Assembly: GCA_002733495.1 (NCBI GenBank)
Contig: NVVV01000013.1
Span: forward strand, 1-61,177
Length of the DNA: 61,177 nt
Direction of reading: 5' to 3'
Origin: Robiginitomaculum sp.
Lineage (GTDB): Bacteria > Pseudomonadota > Alphaproteobacteria > Caulobacterales > Maricaulaceae
Part shown: positions 35,330 through 45,836 of the stretch, in pieces
Layout of the letters: the number at the start of each line of letters is the position of its first letter
Numbering within the stretch: position 1 is the first letter of the stretch
Position numbers and translations under genes: made by a program
Notes under the pieces: generated by a model
The model's database searches: none
What the model saw: only the letters and a program-made list of their open reading frames with translations
Told to the model about the DNA's origin: nothing

Positions 35330-35452
35330 GCACTGTGACCCTCTAGCGTGCTTCCCCCCCAAGTGCAAGCTGTCTGACGCCACAGCAATCACTTGCCCTT
35401 TCACGCTGGCTTTGTTAGGCCAGCCACTTGCAAAGGTTTTTAAGGATTTCCC

Positions 35453-35740
35453 ATGTCTGTAGATGCGAAAACTGTCCGCAAGATTGCGCATTTGGCCCGC
35501 CTTGAAGTGGCCGAAGACCGCCTTGCCCCGCTGGCTGATGAACTCAACGGGATTTTAAGCTGGATCGAACAGTTAAACGAGGTCGATGTCGAAGGTGTCG
35601 CCCCTATGGCTTCGGTCGAGGATGTGCCCACGCCTGTGCGCGCGGATGTGGTCAATGATGGTAATATCCGCGATGATATTCTGGCCAATGCGCCCAAAAC
35701 CGAAGAGGGCTTTTTTGTCATGCCCAAGGCAGTAGAATAA
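35453..35740 (+). CDS. gatC: Aspartyl/glutamyl-tRNA amidotransferase subunit C
   Basis: Small 95-residue subunit that stabilises GatA in the GatCAB amidotransferase. The sequence [16 protein letters not shown] opens it, and [11 protein letters not shown] near the middle is the typical belt region. Its TAA shares one base with the gatA ATG at 35740, giving coupled translation. First gene of gatC-gatA-gatB. Confidence 0.95.
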   Translation: MSVDAKTVRKIAHLARLEVAEDRLAPLADELNGILSWIEQLNEVDVEGVAPMASVEDVPTPVRADVVNDGNIRDDILANAPKTEEGFFVMPKAVE

Positions 35741-37212
35741 TGAGCAATTTAAACGACCTCAGCCTGGCCGAAGCCCTCAAAGGCCTGGATAACAAAGACT
35801 TTTCCTCGCGCGAACTGACGCAAGCTCATCTGGATGCCATGGGCGCAGCGGGCGATCTGAACGCTTACCTGGTCACCACCACCGACCAGGCACTGGCCAT
35901 GGCCGATGCCTCGGATGCGCGCCGCAAAAGTGCCGAATCTGGTCCACTGGACGGCATTCCGCTGGGCATTAAAGACCTTTTTTGCACCAAGGGTGTGCGC
36001 ACCACCGCAGGCAGTAAAATCCTGGGTGATTTCATCCCGCCTTATGAAAGCACCGTCAGCGCCAACCTCTGGCGCGATGGCGCGGTGATGCTGGGCAAAT
36101 TGAACATGGATGAATTTGCCATGGGCTCGTCCAATGAAAACTCGGCCTTTGGCCCGGTGGTCAATCCCTGGCGCGCCAAGGGTGAGACGGGGCAACTTGT
36201 GCCTGGCGGCTCCTCTGGCGGCTCTGCTGCGGCTGTGGCGGCCAATCTGTGTCTTGGGGCCACGGCTACCGACACGGGTGGCTCCATCCGCCAGCCTGCC
36301 AGCTTTACTGGCACTGTGGGTATTAAGCCCACTTATGGGCGCTGTTCGCGCTGGGGCATTGTGGCCTTTGCCTCCTCGCTCGATCAGGCCGGACCGATCA
36401 CCCGTAACGTGGAAGATGCGGCGATTATGTTGCATTCCATGTCCGGCCATGATCCCAAGGATTCTACGTCCTTAAAGGCCGATGTGCCAGATTTTGCCGC
36501 CGCCTGTACGCGCTCGCTGAAAGGCCTGCGCATTGGCATCCCCAAGGAATACCGGGCCCCTGGCATGCCCGCAGAGATCGAAAAAATCTGGGCCGATGGC
36601 ATGGACTGGCTGCGCGCCGAAGGCTGCGAGCTGGTGGACGTGTCACTGCCACACACCAAATACGCGCTGCCTGCCTATTACATCATTGCCCCTGCCGAGG
36701 CCTCTTCAAACCTCGCCCGCTATGACGGCATGCGCTATGGCGTTCGCGTTAACGGCACTGACCTGACAGAAACCTATGAAAAAACACGCGGGGCAGGTTT
36801 TGGCGAAGAAGTGCGCCGCCGCATCATGATCGGCGCTTATGTGCTGTCAGCCGGTTTTTACGATGCCTATTATATCCGTGCCCAAAAGGTGCGCGCGCGT
36901 ATTGCCGAAGACTTTAAAAACGTTTTCTCTGAGTGCGATGCCTTGCTGACCCCAACCGCACCCAGCGCTGCCTTTGGCATCAATGCCAAGTTTAACGACC
37001 CAGTAAAAATGTATCTGAATGACATTTTCACCGTCACCGCCAATCTGGCGGGTCTGCCAGGCATTTCTGTCCCTGCGGCTTTGGATAATGCGGGTCTGCC
37101 CCTTGGCCTTCAGGTCATTGGCAAGGCGCTGGATGAAGAAACCTGTTTTGCCGTTGGTGGCGCGCTGGAACGCGCCGCAGGCTTTAACGCCAAACCAAAT
37201 AAGTGGTGGTGA
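35740..37212 (+). CDS. gatA: Glutamyl-tRNA(Gln)/aspartyl-tRNA(Asn) amidotransferase subunit A
   Basis: Amidase-signature glutaminase that supplies ammonia for transamidation of misacylated tRNA. The Ser-cisSer-Lys triad is visible: Lys78 in PLGIKDLF, cis-Ser158 in [11 protein letters not shown], nucleophile Ser182 in [10 protein letters not shown]. 490 residues, the usual size. It lies between gatC (1-nt overlap) and gatB (74-nt gap holding a small palindromic repeat). Confidence 0.97.
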   Translation: MSNLNDLSLAEALKGLDNKDFSSRELTQAHLDAMGAAGDLNAYLVTTTDQALAMADASDARRKSAESGPLDGIPLGIKDLFCTKGVRTTAGSKILGDFIPPYESTVSANLWRDGAVMLGKLNMDEFAMGSSNENSAFGPVVNPWRAKGETGQLVPGGSSGGSAAAVAANLCLGATATDTGGSIRQPASFTGTVGIKPTYGRCSRWGIVAFASSLDQAGPITRNVEDAAIMLHSMSGHDPKDSTSLKADVPDFAAACTRSLKGLRIGIPKEYRAPGMPAEIEKIWADGMDWLRAEGCELVDVSLPHTKYALPAYYIIAPAEASSNLARYDGMRYGVRVNGTDLTETYEKTRGAGFGEEVRRRIMIGAYVLSAGFYDAYYIRAQKVRARIAEDFKNVFSECDALLTPTAPSAAFGINAKFNDPVKMYLNDIFTVTANLAGLPGISVPAALDNAGLPLGLQVIGKALDEETCFAVGGALERAAGFNAKPNKWW

Positions 37213-37214
37213 AC

Positions 37215-37260
37215 ACCCCCTCCGGGCGCAACGCGCCCACCTCCCCCATGAAGGGGTAGG
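37215..37260. repeat. Small double-hairpin repeat between gatA and gatB
   Basis: gggcgc (37224-37229) pairs with gcgccc (37233-37238) over a 3-nt loop, and cccc (37244-37247) pairs with gggg (37253-37256). The CCCTCCGGGCGC...CACCTCCCCC pattern looks like a dispersed intergenic palindrome. It sits in the only gap of the gat operon and may change gatB expression or mRNA stability. Confidence 0.5.
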
Positions 37261-37286
37261 ATTAAAAGAAGAAAGACGGGAAAATA

Positions 37287-38765
37287 ATGTTTATAGCACC
37301 ACGTGTTGCCGACAAATCAGACTGGATAACCACCGACACCGGGGATTGGGAAATCATCATCGGGTTGGAGGTGCATGCGCAAGTGGCGTCCAAGGCCAAG
37401 CTCTTTTCCAGTGCGGCCACGAAATATGGCGCCGAGCCAAACACCCAAGTGTCTTTGGTCGATGCGGCCATGCCCGGTATGTTACCCGTACTGAACGAGT
37501 ATTGCGTAGAGCAAGCGGTGCGCACCGGCATGGGGTTACAGGCACAAATCAACGCCTTTTCACGCTTTGACCGTAAAAATTATTTCTACCCCGATTTGCC
37601 TCAGGGCTACCAGATCAGCCAGCTTTACCACCCCATCGTTGGGGAAGGCGAAATGGTGGTCGAGCTGGATGATGGCGACAGCATCATTGTGGGGATCGAG
37701 CGTCTGCATCTGGAACAGGATGCGGGAAAATCCATCCATGATCTGGACCCGGGCGCCACCTATGTGGACCTCAACCGTTGCGGCGTGGCCTTGATGGAAA
37801 TCGTCTCCAAGCCAGATATGCGTTCAGCCCGCGAAGCGGCTGCCTATGTGCGTAAATTACGGTCCCTTGTGCGGTATCTGGGCACCTGTGATGGCGATAT
37901 GGAAAAGGGAAATTTGCGCGCCGATGTGAATGTCTCGGTGCGCCGCCCGGGCGGCGAGCTGGGCACGCGCTGCGAGATCAAGAACCTCAATTCCATGCGC
38001 TTTATCCAGCAAGCCATTGAATATGAAGCCCGTCGCCAGATCCAAATTCTTGAAGATGGCGGCGAAATTGATCAGGAAACCCGGCTTTATAATACCGAAA
38101 CGAACGAAACGCGGACCATGCGGTCCAAGGAAGACGCCCATGATTATCGTTATTTCCCGGACCCCGATCTGCTGCCGGTAAAGCTAAGCAAAGAATGGCT
38201 GGACACTATTGCGGCGGACCTGCCGGAATTACCGGACGCGAAAAAAGCCCGTTATGTGAAGGATTTTGGCCTTTCCGAATATGACGCCAGCGTTCTGGTC
38301 AGCGACCGCGAAAAGGCCGCTTATTACGAAGAAGTTGCCAAAGGTAATGACAAGAAACTGGCTGCCAACTGGCTACTGAACGAGGTCTTTGGCAAGCTGA
38401 ACAAGGAAAATGTGGACATCAATGACTGTCCGGTTTCTGCGGCGGCCAATTGCGCCATTGTCTCGATGATCTCAAAGGATGTGATCTCGGGAAAAATTGC
38501 CAAACAGGTGTTTGAAATCTGCTGGACCGAGGGCGGCGATCCCGAAGCCATAGTGGAAGAGCGCGGGTTGAGGCAGGTCACCGATACCGGCGCGATTGAG
38601 GCGATGATTGATGAAATTATTGCCGCCAATCCAGATCAGGCCGCCAAGGTCAAGGACAAGCCCAAGACACTGGGCTGGTTTGTCGGCCAGGTGATGCAAG
38701 CCAGCCAGGGAAAAGCCAACCCACAAGCGGTGAACAAGATTTTGCGCGCTAAACTGTTGGATTAA
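37287..38765 (+). CDS. gatB: Aspartyl/glutamyl-tRNA amidotransferase subunit B
   Basis: tRNA-binding kinase-like subunit of GatCAB. The N-terminal GLEVHAQV and KLFS motif, [18 protein letters not shown], the metal/phosphate region [18 protein letters not shown], and the YatY/helical C-terminal domain are all present. 492 residues. The final ~290 bases are overlapped on the other strand by the open frame of the thioesterase gene. Together with gatC and gatA this suggests that Gln-tRNA and/or Asn-tRNA are formed by the indirect route. Confidence 0.96.
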   Translation: MFIAPRVADKSDWITTDTGDWEIIIGLEVHAQVASKAKLFSSAATKYGAEPNTQVSLVDAAMPGMLPVLNEYCVEQAVRTGMGLQAQINAFSRFDRKNYFYPDLPQGYQISQLYHPIVGEGEMVVELDDGDSIIVGIERLHLEQDAGKSIHDLDPGATYVDLNRCGVALMEIVSKPDMRSAREAAAYVRKLRSLVRYLGTCDGDMEKGNLRADVNVSVRRPGGELGTRCEIKNLNSMRFIQQAIEYEARRQIQILEDGGEIDQETRLYNTETNETRTMRSKEDAHDYRYFPDPDLLPVKLSKEWLDTIAADLPELPDAKKARYVKDFGLSEYDASVLVSDREKAAYYEEVAKGNDKKLAANWLLNEVFGKLNKENVDINDCPVSAAANCAIVSMISKDVISGKIAKQVFEICWTEGGDPEAIVEERGLRQVTDTGAIEAMIDEIIAANPDQAAKVKDKPKTLGWFVGQVMQASQGKANPQAVNKILRAKLLD

Positions 38766-39245
38766 AGTCTGAAAACAAGCGCCATTACGCCCGTTTGCGC
38801 GTAATCTGGCTTTGATTTCAATACGCTTCAAAAGCCCGGAAAACATCAAAATTGTTTTCTCGCCGCAAAAGACCTTGCCGCGCACAAACATCAGACCGGA
38901 TTTGGTTTTGCGCACCAATTCGCCGTCGGCCTCGATCCACTGGCCGGGCCAGGCGGCGGTGACAAATTCATTATTCATGGTCACCGTAACGCCGTGATCG
39001 CCCTCGAAGGCATGCCTGGCAATGGCAAACAGCGCGCTGTCGGCAAAGGTCATTAACATGCCGCCATGCACCGCGCCGCCGCCATTACAATGGCGTTGTT
39101 CGGCATAAAATTTTAAAAGCCCCTGCCCCGGTTCTGGCTGGCGGTCCTTGTGGACAAAAATGGGGCCATTGCGGTCTTCAAAGCGATCTTTGGCAGACCA
39201 TTGCACATAGCCGTCGGGAGGCTGGGTTCTGTTTTCCTGTTCCAT
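38472..39245 (-). CDS. PaaI-family (hotdog) thioesterase with an unusual C-terminal extension antisense to gatB
   Basis: Hotdog-fold acyl-CoA thioesterase: [20 protein letters not shown] holds the HGG and catalytic Asp region, followed by [19 protein letters not shown] and [20 protein letters not shown]. The recognisable domain ends at about residue 145 (GLLKRIEI), roughly nucleotide 38810. No stop occurs there, and the frame stays open 110 more residues through the 3' end of gatB in antisense. The extension ([11 protein letters not shown] and onward) is probably accidental or the result of a lost stop. ATG 39245 is the best start; the open frame reaches 39365. The usual length is ~150 residues versus 257 here. 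Confidence 0.78.
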   Translation of the reverse strand: MEQENRTQPPDGYVQWSAKDRFEDRNGPIFVHKDRQPEPGQGLLKFYAEQRHCNGGGAVHGGMLMTFADSALFAIARHAFEGDHGVTVTMNNEFVTAAWPGQWIEADGELVRKTKSGLMFVRGKVFCGEKTILMFSGLLKRIEIKARLRANGRNGACFQTLIQQFSAQNLVHRLWVGFSLAGLHHLADKPAQCLGLVLDLGGLIWIGGNNFINHRLNRAGIGDLPQPALFHYGFGIAALGPADFKHLFGNFSRDHIL

Positions 39246-39315
39246 AAAGAGGGCATAAATTGTCAAATGCCGCAGTGCAACAAAAAAGGCAAACCCAGCC
39301 CCGTTTAGTGCAGAA

Positions 39316-40296
39316 TTATGGCGTGAACTTCCATTTTCCTTTTGGCTTGAACGCATGAAAAACAAAGGCGAAGGTCACATCATAGGGGATGTCTTCCCAT
39401 TGCCCGTCTGCATCGCGCTTTTGCACAGAAACGCCTGCCACCGGACGGCTGGCGGTGATTTCACGAGCATCCAGCGCCGAGGCATGGTCACCCTCATAGC
39501 GCAGGCGAATATCCCCATCCATTACGGTTTTCTCATCCCTGATCAATGTCAGGGCATAGGCCGTATCGCCAACCGCCACGACCCGCGTCATGGCTGGCAC
39601 GCCGGTGGGCAAATCCCCACGATAAAGGAAGGGCTTTCTGGCACTGTCATAGCCCTTATAGGGGTTGTTACCATAGGGCCGGGCCTTTGGGTTATTGGGT
39701 ATCAAAACCTGGCCTTTGGGAAAGCGTTTTTTAAACTGCGCGAAGGATTCCAGGCGCGCCGGTCGTTTACGCAGTTTTGTGCCCATATGCTTGCCAACAA
39801 TGGCCGTGCCGGTAAATTGCTGCCACCAGGTTTCGCTTGCCCGGTCATACATAACCAGATTGGAATTCATCAACATACCAGATGTACCAAAGGTTGTGGC
39901 CTTGTCTGTGCCCTCGATTTTACGCTCATAAACCACGGCGGAATTGCATAATGGGCAATAGGTGACAGTGACCGGAACCCCGCCCACCTCATCATTAACG
40001 ATCTCGTGCCAGGTCAAAATCCGCAAGGGGTAGGCCCGCGCCACGCCATTAATCACAAGGCCAATAACAGGTTCATTTTCAGGAAGATCTGATGCTTTCA
40101 CGGCTTCAAAGATAGGGTTATCTATGGCGGGAATACCGTCTTTTGGGGGGCCACCGGCCATAATATCGGCCAGATCAACGCTGGCCTTTGAAAAATCCGT
40201 ATCCGGCCAGAGCTTTTTAAGTGATTCTGGAGCCGCAGCTTCGGCCTGCGTCCCATAAAGCCCAAACAGTAAGAGAAAAAATGCCAGAATACGCAT
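39316..40296 (-). CDS. DUF3179 domain-containing secreted protein
   Basis: Function unknown. A signal peptide (MRILAFFLLLFGLYGTQAEA) is followed by the DUF3179 core: ARAYPLRILTWHEIVND, then TVTYCPLCNSAVVYER with two cysteines, TFGTSGMLMNSNLVMYDRAS and ETWWQQFTGTAIVG. Family proteins are predicted periplasmic; the CxxC-like CPLC may bind a metal or be redox-active, which is inference. 326 residues. The thioesterase follows in the same direction after 70 bases. Confidence 0.88.
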   Translation of the reverse strand: MRILAFFLLLFGLYGTQAEAAAPESLKKLWPDTDFSKASVDLADIMAGGPPKDGIPAIDNPIFEAVKASDLPENEPVIGLVINGVARAYPLRILTWHEIVNDEVGGVPVTVTYCPLCNSAVVYERKIEGTDKATTFGTSGMLMNSNLVMYDRASETWWQQFTGTAIVGKHMGTKLRKRPARLESFAQFKKRFPKGQVLIPNNPKARPYGNNPYKGYDSARKPFLYRGDLPTGVPAMTRVVAVGDTAYALTLIRDEKTVMDGDIRLRYEGDHASALDAREITASRPVAGVSVQKRDADGQWEDIPYDVTFAFVFHAFKPKGKWKFTP

Positions 40297-40431
40297 GATG
40301 GTGTTCGCCTTTATTTTTATTGATCTCCAAACTCTAATTCAGTGGGCAAACACATACCATTCACCTTTACGCGAGCACCAGCAGCGCTTATATTGAGTCT
40401 GCTGAGGGGCAATAGATTTTGGAGAACCGCG

Positions 40432-40611
40432 ATGGAATTCGCACTTGTTCCGCTATTGCTCTATTTTTTACCCTGGATTATTGCGCTTATGCGCGGCCAT
40501 CATAATGCCGGGGCCATCTTTCTTTTGAACTTTCTTTTGGGCTGGACCTTTATCGGCTGGATCGTGGCCTTTATCTGGTCGTTTACCTGTGTGCGCCGCT
40601 ATTATGCCTAA
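40432..40611 (+). CDS. Superinfection-immunity-family small membrane protein
   Basis: 59-residue protein with two hydrophobic helices, matching the Imm_superinfect-type pattern: LLLYFLPWIIALMRGHHNAG, then FLLNFLLGWTFIGWIVAFIW. Phage-encoded homologues block entry of related phages, but chromosomal copies are common and their role is unproven. ATG 40432 is preceded by ttggaga. Its 3' end overlaps the next gene by 8 nt, so the two are probably expressed together. Confidence 0.8.
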   Translation: MEFALVPLLLYFLPWIIALMRGHHNAGAIFLLNFLLGWTFIGWIVAFIWSFTCVRRYYA

Positions 40612-41008
40612 ACATTTTCTTGTTGCGCTGATTATGGGCATTGGCATGGGAATGCATGCCTTGCCCGTTCAGTCACAAGAGGACATTTTACGCACGCCCG
40701 ACACGGCACAGAACCGCCTGTTTCTGGCTGACACGCTGGGGGCCTTGCACTATCTGACGGTGGCTTGCTCTGGCCGTATGGACCAAAGCTGGCGCGGTCG
40801 CATGGCTGAAATGATGCAACTTGAGCCATTATCGGCCTATGAGCGCGACGATCTGGTGGCCGCCTTTAATCATGGCTATCGTCAGGAAAAGCGCTATTTT
40901 CGACGATGTACGCCCCGCACCGTCAGCCAGATTAATGCGCAAAAACGGCTTAAAGCAGAACAAGGCCAATTTTTATCGACCGCGTTAGCAGATCCTTATC
41001 TACATTGA
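40604..41008 (+). CDS. TIGR02301-family secreted protein
   Basis: Alphaproteobacterial conserved protein of unknown function. A signal peptide (MPKHFLVALIMGIGMGMHAL) precedes a short domain with LGALHYLTVAC, SWRGRMAEMMQLE, LVAAFNHGYRQEKRYFRRC, the characteristic pattern of this family including two conserved cysteines. 134 residues from ATG 40604, which lies inside the end of the previous gene. The family is almost restricted to alphaproteobacteria, supporting the taxonomic reading. Confidence 0.8.
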   Translation: MPKHFLVALIMGIGMGMHALPVQSQEDILRTPDTAQNRLFLADTLGALHYLTVACSGRMDQSWRGRMAEMMQLEPLSAYERDDLVAAFNHGYRQEKRYFRRCTPRTVSQINAQKRLKAEQGQFLSTALADPYLH

Positions 41009-41077
41009 GATAGTCTTCAAACCGTCAAGAGGTGAAAAATCGCCCGGACTGGTGAATGGATAATAAGGGGTGGGCCA

Positions 41078-41338
41078 ATGCGCGCCAGTAAAGAAGCTGT
41101 GGGTGAATTACCAAAGAACGAACAAAAAGACCGGGCGCTGGACCTGATACTGGACGCCTGGGATATAGCATTGGGGCGTGGGTGCGCCCCCGAACAAATC
41201 GCCACATCAGCAATTTTTGCGGCCTTTGCCGACCTTATTGATGTCTATGGCGAAGATGTTGTGGCCGAAATGGCCCATCGCCTGCCCGATCGGGTCAGAC
41301 GCGGCGAGTTTTCCATGCGCCAGGGCCTGGCACATTAA
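41078..41338 (+). CDS. Small conserved alphaproteobacterial-type protein of unknown function
   Basis: 86 residues, acidic-helical: EQKDRALDLILDAWDIALGR, then PEQIATSAIFAAFADLIDVYG and AEMAHRLPDRVRRGEF. No signal peptide or membrane segment. The pattern resembles small uncharacterised alphaproteobacterial proteins, but I cannot name a family or function. ATG 41078 follows ggggtggg. The stop lies inside the terminator hairpin region shared with the convergent gene. Confidence 0.68.
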   Translation: MRASKEAVGELPKNEQKDRALDLILDAWDIALGRGCAPEQIATSAIFAAFADLIDVYGEDVVAEMAHRLPDRVRRGEFSMRQGLAH

Positions 41339-41361
41339 AAAAGGCTGGCACAAGGCCAGCC
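41337..41361 (-). terminator. Rho-independent terminator for the 41396-41755 gene
   Basis: Read on the minus strand: ggctggc and gccagcc form a 7-bp stem (41355-41361 with 41343-41349), loop of 5, followed by six T (complement of the A-run 41337-41342). It lies 35 bases after the stop of the secreted-protein gene, and overlaps the end of the convergent gene. Confidence 0.8.
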
Positions 41362-41395
41362 CCTTAAAACATAGCTATGCTCTGAGGCGCGAATG

Positions 41396-41755
41396 TTAAC
41401 CTTCGTCACCACTATTATTGACGGTAACATTGCATTTGCTTTTCATCTCACCGGCGATGGCACTAAAGCTTTCGCCCATGGCTTCCATTTTTTCTGGCGT
41501 GGCGTGCAGAGAAGCCAACATGCTGTTGCGAGCGTCAGAACCCTCTTCCGTCGTCGCCATTGCATGTAGCAAAGTATAGTCTTCTGCAGCCATTTTAGAC
41601 TTCACCAGATCCACAGCGCAAGAACACTCTGTATCCGTATTGGTTCCATCTTTCATGCACACGCCGTGCATGTCTGCATCAACCGAACTTGCAAGTGCGC
41701 CGCCCGAAAAGGCCAGTGCAGAGACAAGTGTTATCGTATAAAAGGTTTTTTTCAT
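41396..41755 (-). CDS. Small secreted protein of unknown function
   Basis: 119 residues with a clean signal peptide (MKKTFYTITLVSALAFSGGA, cleavage near ALASS). The mature domain has four cysteines (HGVCMKD, ECSCAVD, SKCNV) and amphipathic helices rich in Met and Glu. The start is supported by AGGAGA 6 nt upstream. It is monocistronic with its own terminator. I do not recognise a family; the disulfide-ready layout suggests a periplasmic protein. Confidence 0.75.
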   Translation of the reverse strand: MKKTFYTITLVSALAFSGGALASSVDADMHGVCMKDGTNTDTECSCAVDLVKSKMAAEDYTLLHAMATTEEGSDARNSMLASLHATPEKMEAMGESFSAIAGEMKSKCNVTVNNSGDEG

Positions 41756-41836
41756 TATTTTCTCCTGTCAGGTGAAGCCTGATCCCCACAGGTTGAATAC
41801 TGCATTTATCGTTATTCGGCAAATCTTTTTTTACTT

Positions 41837-43171
41837 TTATGGCTTCAAGGCTTCTTCAAAGTAGATGGGCGCGCCCATGCCTTCGTTCACCAAAGCCCCA
41901 TCACGCATCACGCTAATGCCCCGGATAATGGTTGCCATGGGCCATCCGGTAACGGTTTTCCCGTCAAAAGGCGTCCAGCCGCTTTTGCTGGCACTATCTG
42001 CATCGGTTATTTCGCGCACCGCCTTCATGTCCACCAACGTAAAGTCGGCATCATAGCCCACCGCCATGCGCCCTTTGCCCGCCAGCCCAAAAATACGCTT
42101 TGGCCCAGCACTGGTCAGATCGACAAAGCGTTGCAAGCTAAGGCGTCCCTTATTAACGTGATCCAGCATGATCGGCACCAGGCTTTGCACCCCGGGCATG
42201 CCCGAAGGGGACGCCGGGTAAGCCTTGGCCTTTTCGTCCAGCGTATGGGGCGCATGATCCGAGCCGATCACATCGACCAGTCCAAGACGCAGTGCACTCC
42301 ACAGCGCCGTGCGGTGATCATTGGTTCGAATGGGTGGGTTCATCTGCGCCCGGCCTTGCATAGTTTCATAACAATCCGGCGCGCGCAGGGTCAGATGTTG
42401 CGGTGTCACCTCGATGGTGGCGATGTCCTTGTGAGCCTGTAAAAACGTCATTTCTTCGCCCGTCGAGATATGCAAAACATGCACGCGCTTGCCGGCTTTG
42501 CGCGCCAGCCGGATCAGACGCTGAGTCGCCAGCAGCGCCGCCTTGGCGTCGCGCACGTCCGGGTGCGAGGACCAGTCGCCATCACGAGCTAACGCTTTGC
42601 GATCATTCAGGCGCATCTCATCCTCGCAGTGAAAGGCGGCGCGGCGCGATATGGCGGCCAGAACGCGGGCCACGCCTGCATCATCGGCCACCAAGAGCGA
42701 GCCGGTGGAGGCCCCCATAAACACCTTCACCCCGGCGCAGCCGGGCACGCGTTCCAGATCGGGTAGCACGTCGGCATTGTCATTGGTTGCCCCGGCATAA
42801 AAGGCGTGATCGCAATGCATCCGCCCTTTGGCCAGTGATAATTTGTGTTCCAATGCCTCAACATCAGAGGTCGTAGGGCTGGTATTGGGCATTTCAAAAA
42901 CGCCCACCACACCGCCCAAAACCGCCGCGCGTGAGCCACTTTCCAGATCTTCCTTATGGGTTGGGCCGGGTTCGCGAAAATGCACTTGCGTATCAATGAC
43001 GCCGGGTAAAACATGCAGGCCCGCCGCATCGATGCGTTCTTTCGCGTCAGCACGGGCCAAATCACCAATGGCGACGATCTTGCCGCCGCGCACGCCCACA
43101 TCACCGGCCCCGATGCCATCATGGTTGACCAGCGTACCGCCGGTAATGAGAAGATCAAAAGTTTCTGTCAT
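41837..43171 (-). CDS. pyrC: Dihydroorotase (class I)
   Basis: Zinc amidohydrolase closing the dihydroorotate ring in pyrimidine synthesis. GVIDTQVHFREPG (residues 57-69) is the first metal/substrate motif; note Gln in place of the first metal His of HxH, a variant also known in some bacterial dihydroorotases. The lysine in GVKVFMGAST is the carbamylated-Lys candidate; HCEDEM, HVLHISTGEE and GSDHAPH supply the remaining ligands and the catalytic Asp. 444 residues from ATG 43171 (AGGAA just upstream). Divergent from ygfZ, 50 bases apart. Function in an allantoinase-like role cannot be fully excluded. Confidence 0.9.
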   Translation of the reverse strand: MTETFDLLITGGTLVNHDGIGAGDVGVRGGKIVAIGDLARADAKERIDAAGLHVLPGVIDTQVHFREPGPTHKEDLESGSRAAVLGGVVGVFEMPNTSPTTSDVEALEHKLSLAKGRMHCDHAFYAGATNDNADVLPDLERVPGCAGVKVFMGASTGSLLVADDAGVARVLAAISRRAAFHCEDEMRLNDRKALARDGDWSSHPDVRDAKAALLATQRLIRLARKAGKRVHVLHISTGEEMTFLQAHKDIATIEVTPQHLTLRAPDCYETMQGRAQMNPPIRTNDHRTALWSALRLGLVDVIGSDHAPHTLDEKAKAYPASPSGMPGVQSLVPIMLDHVNKGRLSLQRFVDLTSAGPKRIFGLAGKGRMAVGYDADFTLVDMKAVREITDADSASKSGWTPFDGKTVTGWPMATIIRGISVMRDGALVNEGMGAPIYFEEALKP

Positions 43172-43221
43172 TTCCTGCGACTCGCCTTGCCTAATGGGTC
43201 CGAAACCCGAATATAAGTCAT

Positions 43222-44025
43222 ATGAGCACTTTCGCACCCCCCCGCCCCCGCCGTGTCATCAGCGTTAGCGGTGATGAGGCCACGGATTTCCTGCAAGGCC
43301 TGATCACTAATGATGTAACACACCTTGCCACACAAGGCATTCTTTATGCCGCCCTTCTCAGCCCCCAGGGTAAAGTGCTGCATGCGTTTTTTATCACAAA
43401 TCGCGATACAGGCGGCTATTGGCTGGATATTCATGCCGACACGGCAGACGATCTGATGCGCCGCCTGCGCATGTTTCGCTTGCGCGCGCATGTCGATATT
43501 GAAGACCAAAGCGCAGATTTCATAATTGCCCTTGGCGATGAAACCATTGGCTTTGCCGATCCGCGCGCGCCCCATCTGGGAAACCGCATTATTCTGTCCA
43601 AAGGCGATCTGCCCCCGGCCCCGTCCGATTATGAGGCCGATCGCATCGCCGCCTGTGTGCCCGACCAAGGTGCCGATTTTGTCCAGGAAGAGCTGTTTGC
43701 CTCGGACGCCAATATGGATTTGCAAAACGGCGTGGCCTTTCGCAAAGGCTGTTATGTCGGTCAGGAAGTGGTCAGCCGCATGAAGCGGCGCGGCACCATC
43801 CGCAAGCGCATGGTGCTGGCCCGTTTTGATGGCCCGGCCCCGGCCTATGGCACCGACATTATGGCCGGTAAGGCGCGGCTTGGCGATGTGCGCTCTGCGG
43901 CAGGCGAAGAACAGGCACTGGCCCTTGTGCGTACCGACCGACTGGAAAAAGCGCTGGATAGCTGCACCCTGATGACCGCCGATGGCACCCCCGTAACCCT
44001 GACACTACCGGAACAGAAATCATGA
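43222..44025 (+). CDS. ygfZ: YgfZ/GcvT-family folate-binding protein
   Basis: Tetrahydrofolate-binding protein that assists maturation or repair of certain [4Fe-4S] enzymes. The signature KGCYVGQE is at residues 175-182, with Cys177 conserved. N-terminal GDEATDFLQGLITNDV is typical. 267 residues. Its stop overlaps the tag start by 4 nt. Its upstream is shared with divergent pyrC. Confidence 0.93.
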   Translation: MSTFAPPRPRRVISVSGDEATDFLQGLITNDVTHLATQGILYAALLSPQGKVLHAFFITNRDTGGYWLDIHADTADDLMRRLRMFRLRAHVDIEDQSADFIIALGDETIGFADPRAPHLGNRIILSKGDLPPAPSDYEADRIAACVPDQGADFVQEELFASDANMDLQNGVAFRKGCYVGQEVVSRMKRRGTIRKRMVLARFDGPAPAYGTDIMAGKARLGDVRSAAGEEQALALVRTDRLEKALDSCTLMTADGTPVTLTLPEQKS

Positions 44026-44600
44026 CCCTTCCCCGCTGCTCCTGGGTACCGCCAACGGATCCGCTTTATTGCGATTATCACGATACTGAATGGGGCGTAC
44101 CCGAATATGATAGCCGCGCGCTTTGGGAAAAACTGGTTCTGGATGGCATGCAGGCCGGGCTGTCATGGATCACCATATTGCGCAAGCGAGATAGCATACG
44201 CGAGGCCTTTGACGGCTTTGACCCGGTTAAAGTCGCCGCTTACGGCGATGCGGATATGGAGCGCCTTTTGGGCAATGCCGGCATCATCCGCAGCCGCCTG
44301 AAATGCCAGGCCACCATAAATGGGGCCAAGCTATATCTGGCCATGGAGAAACGCGGCGAAGATTTTTCCACCTATATGTGGGACTTTGTCGGCGGCAAGC
44401 CGATCCAGAACACTTGGAAAACCAATAATGATGTTCCCGCCATGACAGACCTGTCCGAAACCATCGCCAGGGATTTGAAAAAACGCGGCTTTAAATTCTG
44501 CGGCCCTGTGATCGTCTATGCTTTCATGCAGGCAGTCGGCATGGTCAATGACCACACCAAAGACTGTCATTGCTATGAAAGTGTCAAGGCGATGGGGTAG
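44022..44600 (+). CDS. tag: DNA-3-methyladenine glycosylase I
   Basis: Base-excision repair enzyme removing 3-methyladenine. CSWVPPTDPLYCDYHDTEWG at the N-terminus holds the first zinc ligands (Cys6 and a His), and the C-terminal MVNDHTKDCHCYE the others. The helix-hairpin-helix-like core LLGNAGIIRSRLK is intact. 192 residues. Coupled to ygfZ through ATGA. A palindromic repeat starts five bases after the stop. Confidence 0.94.
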   Translation: MTLPRCSWVPPTDPLYCDYHDTEWGVPEYDSRALWEKLVLDGMQAGLSWITILRKRDSIREAFDGFDPVKVAAYGDADMERLLGNAGIIRSRLKCQATINGAKLYLAMEKRGEDFSTYMWDFVGGKPIQNTWKTNNDVPAMTDLSETIARDLKKRGFKFCGPVIVYAFMQAVGMVNDHTKDCHCYESVKAMG

Positions 44601-44604
44601 TGGT

Positions 44605-44703
44605 CCCTTCTCCCTTTGGGAGAAGGTTAGGATGAGGGGTAACACCTTCTGGTGAAACGGCTAGGCACAAGCCCTCACCTCATTCCTCTCCCCAAGGGAG
44701 AGG
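44605..44703. repeat. Two-hairpin palindromic repeat, copy 1 (downstream side of mdh)
   Basis: First hairpin: ccttctccc (44606-44614), ttt, gggagaagg (44618-44626). Second: cctctccc (44685-44692), 3-nt loop, gggagagg (44696-44703). aggatgagggg and ccctcacctcattcct between them are also largely complementary, making an outer stem. The same design occurs at 45837-45944 in the same orientation. Confidence 0.8.
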
Positions 44704-44708
44704 ACGCT

Positions 44709-45683
<975 letters not shown>

Positions 45684-45836
45684 TTAGAGGAATCGTTGGC
45701 TTAAGCTCTAGCGCGCCCACGCCCGCCTCGCAATGCGACAAAGGCGCAAAGTCTTAAGTTTACTGGCCATCCCCTCATGGTGCGCTTGTCTAGGAGGGAA
45801 GCATGAACTTAAGGGATCGTGATCCTCGGCGGCACT

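Noticed and set aside
38784-38805. Hairpin attacgc-N8-gcgtaat between gatB and the thioesterase domain
   Set aside because: Short stem without a T-run on either strand, and it lies inside the thioesterase open frame.
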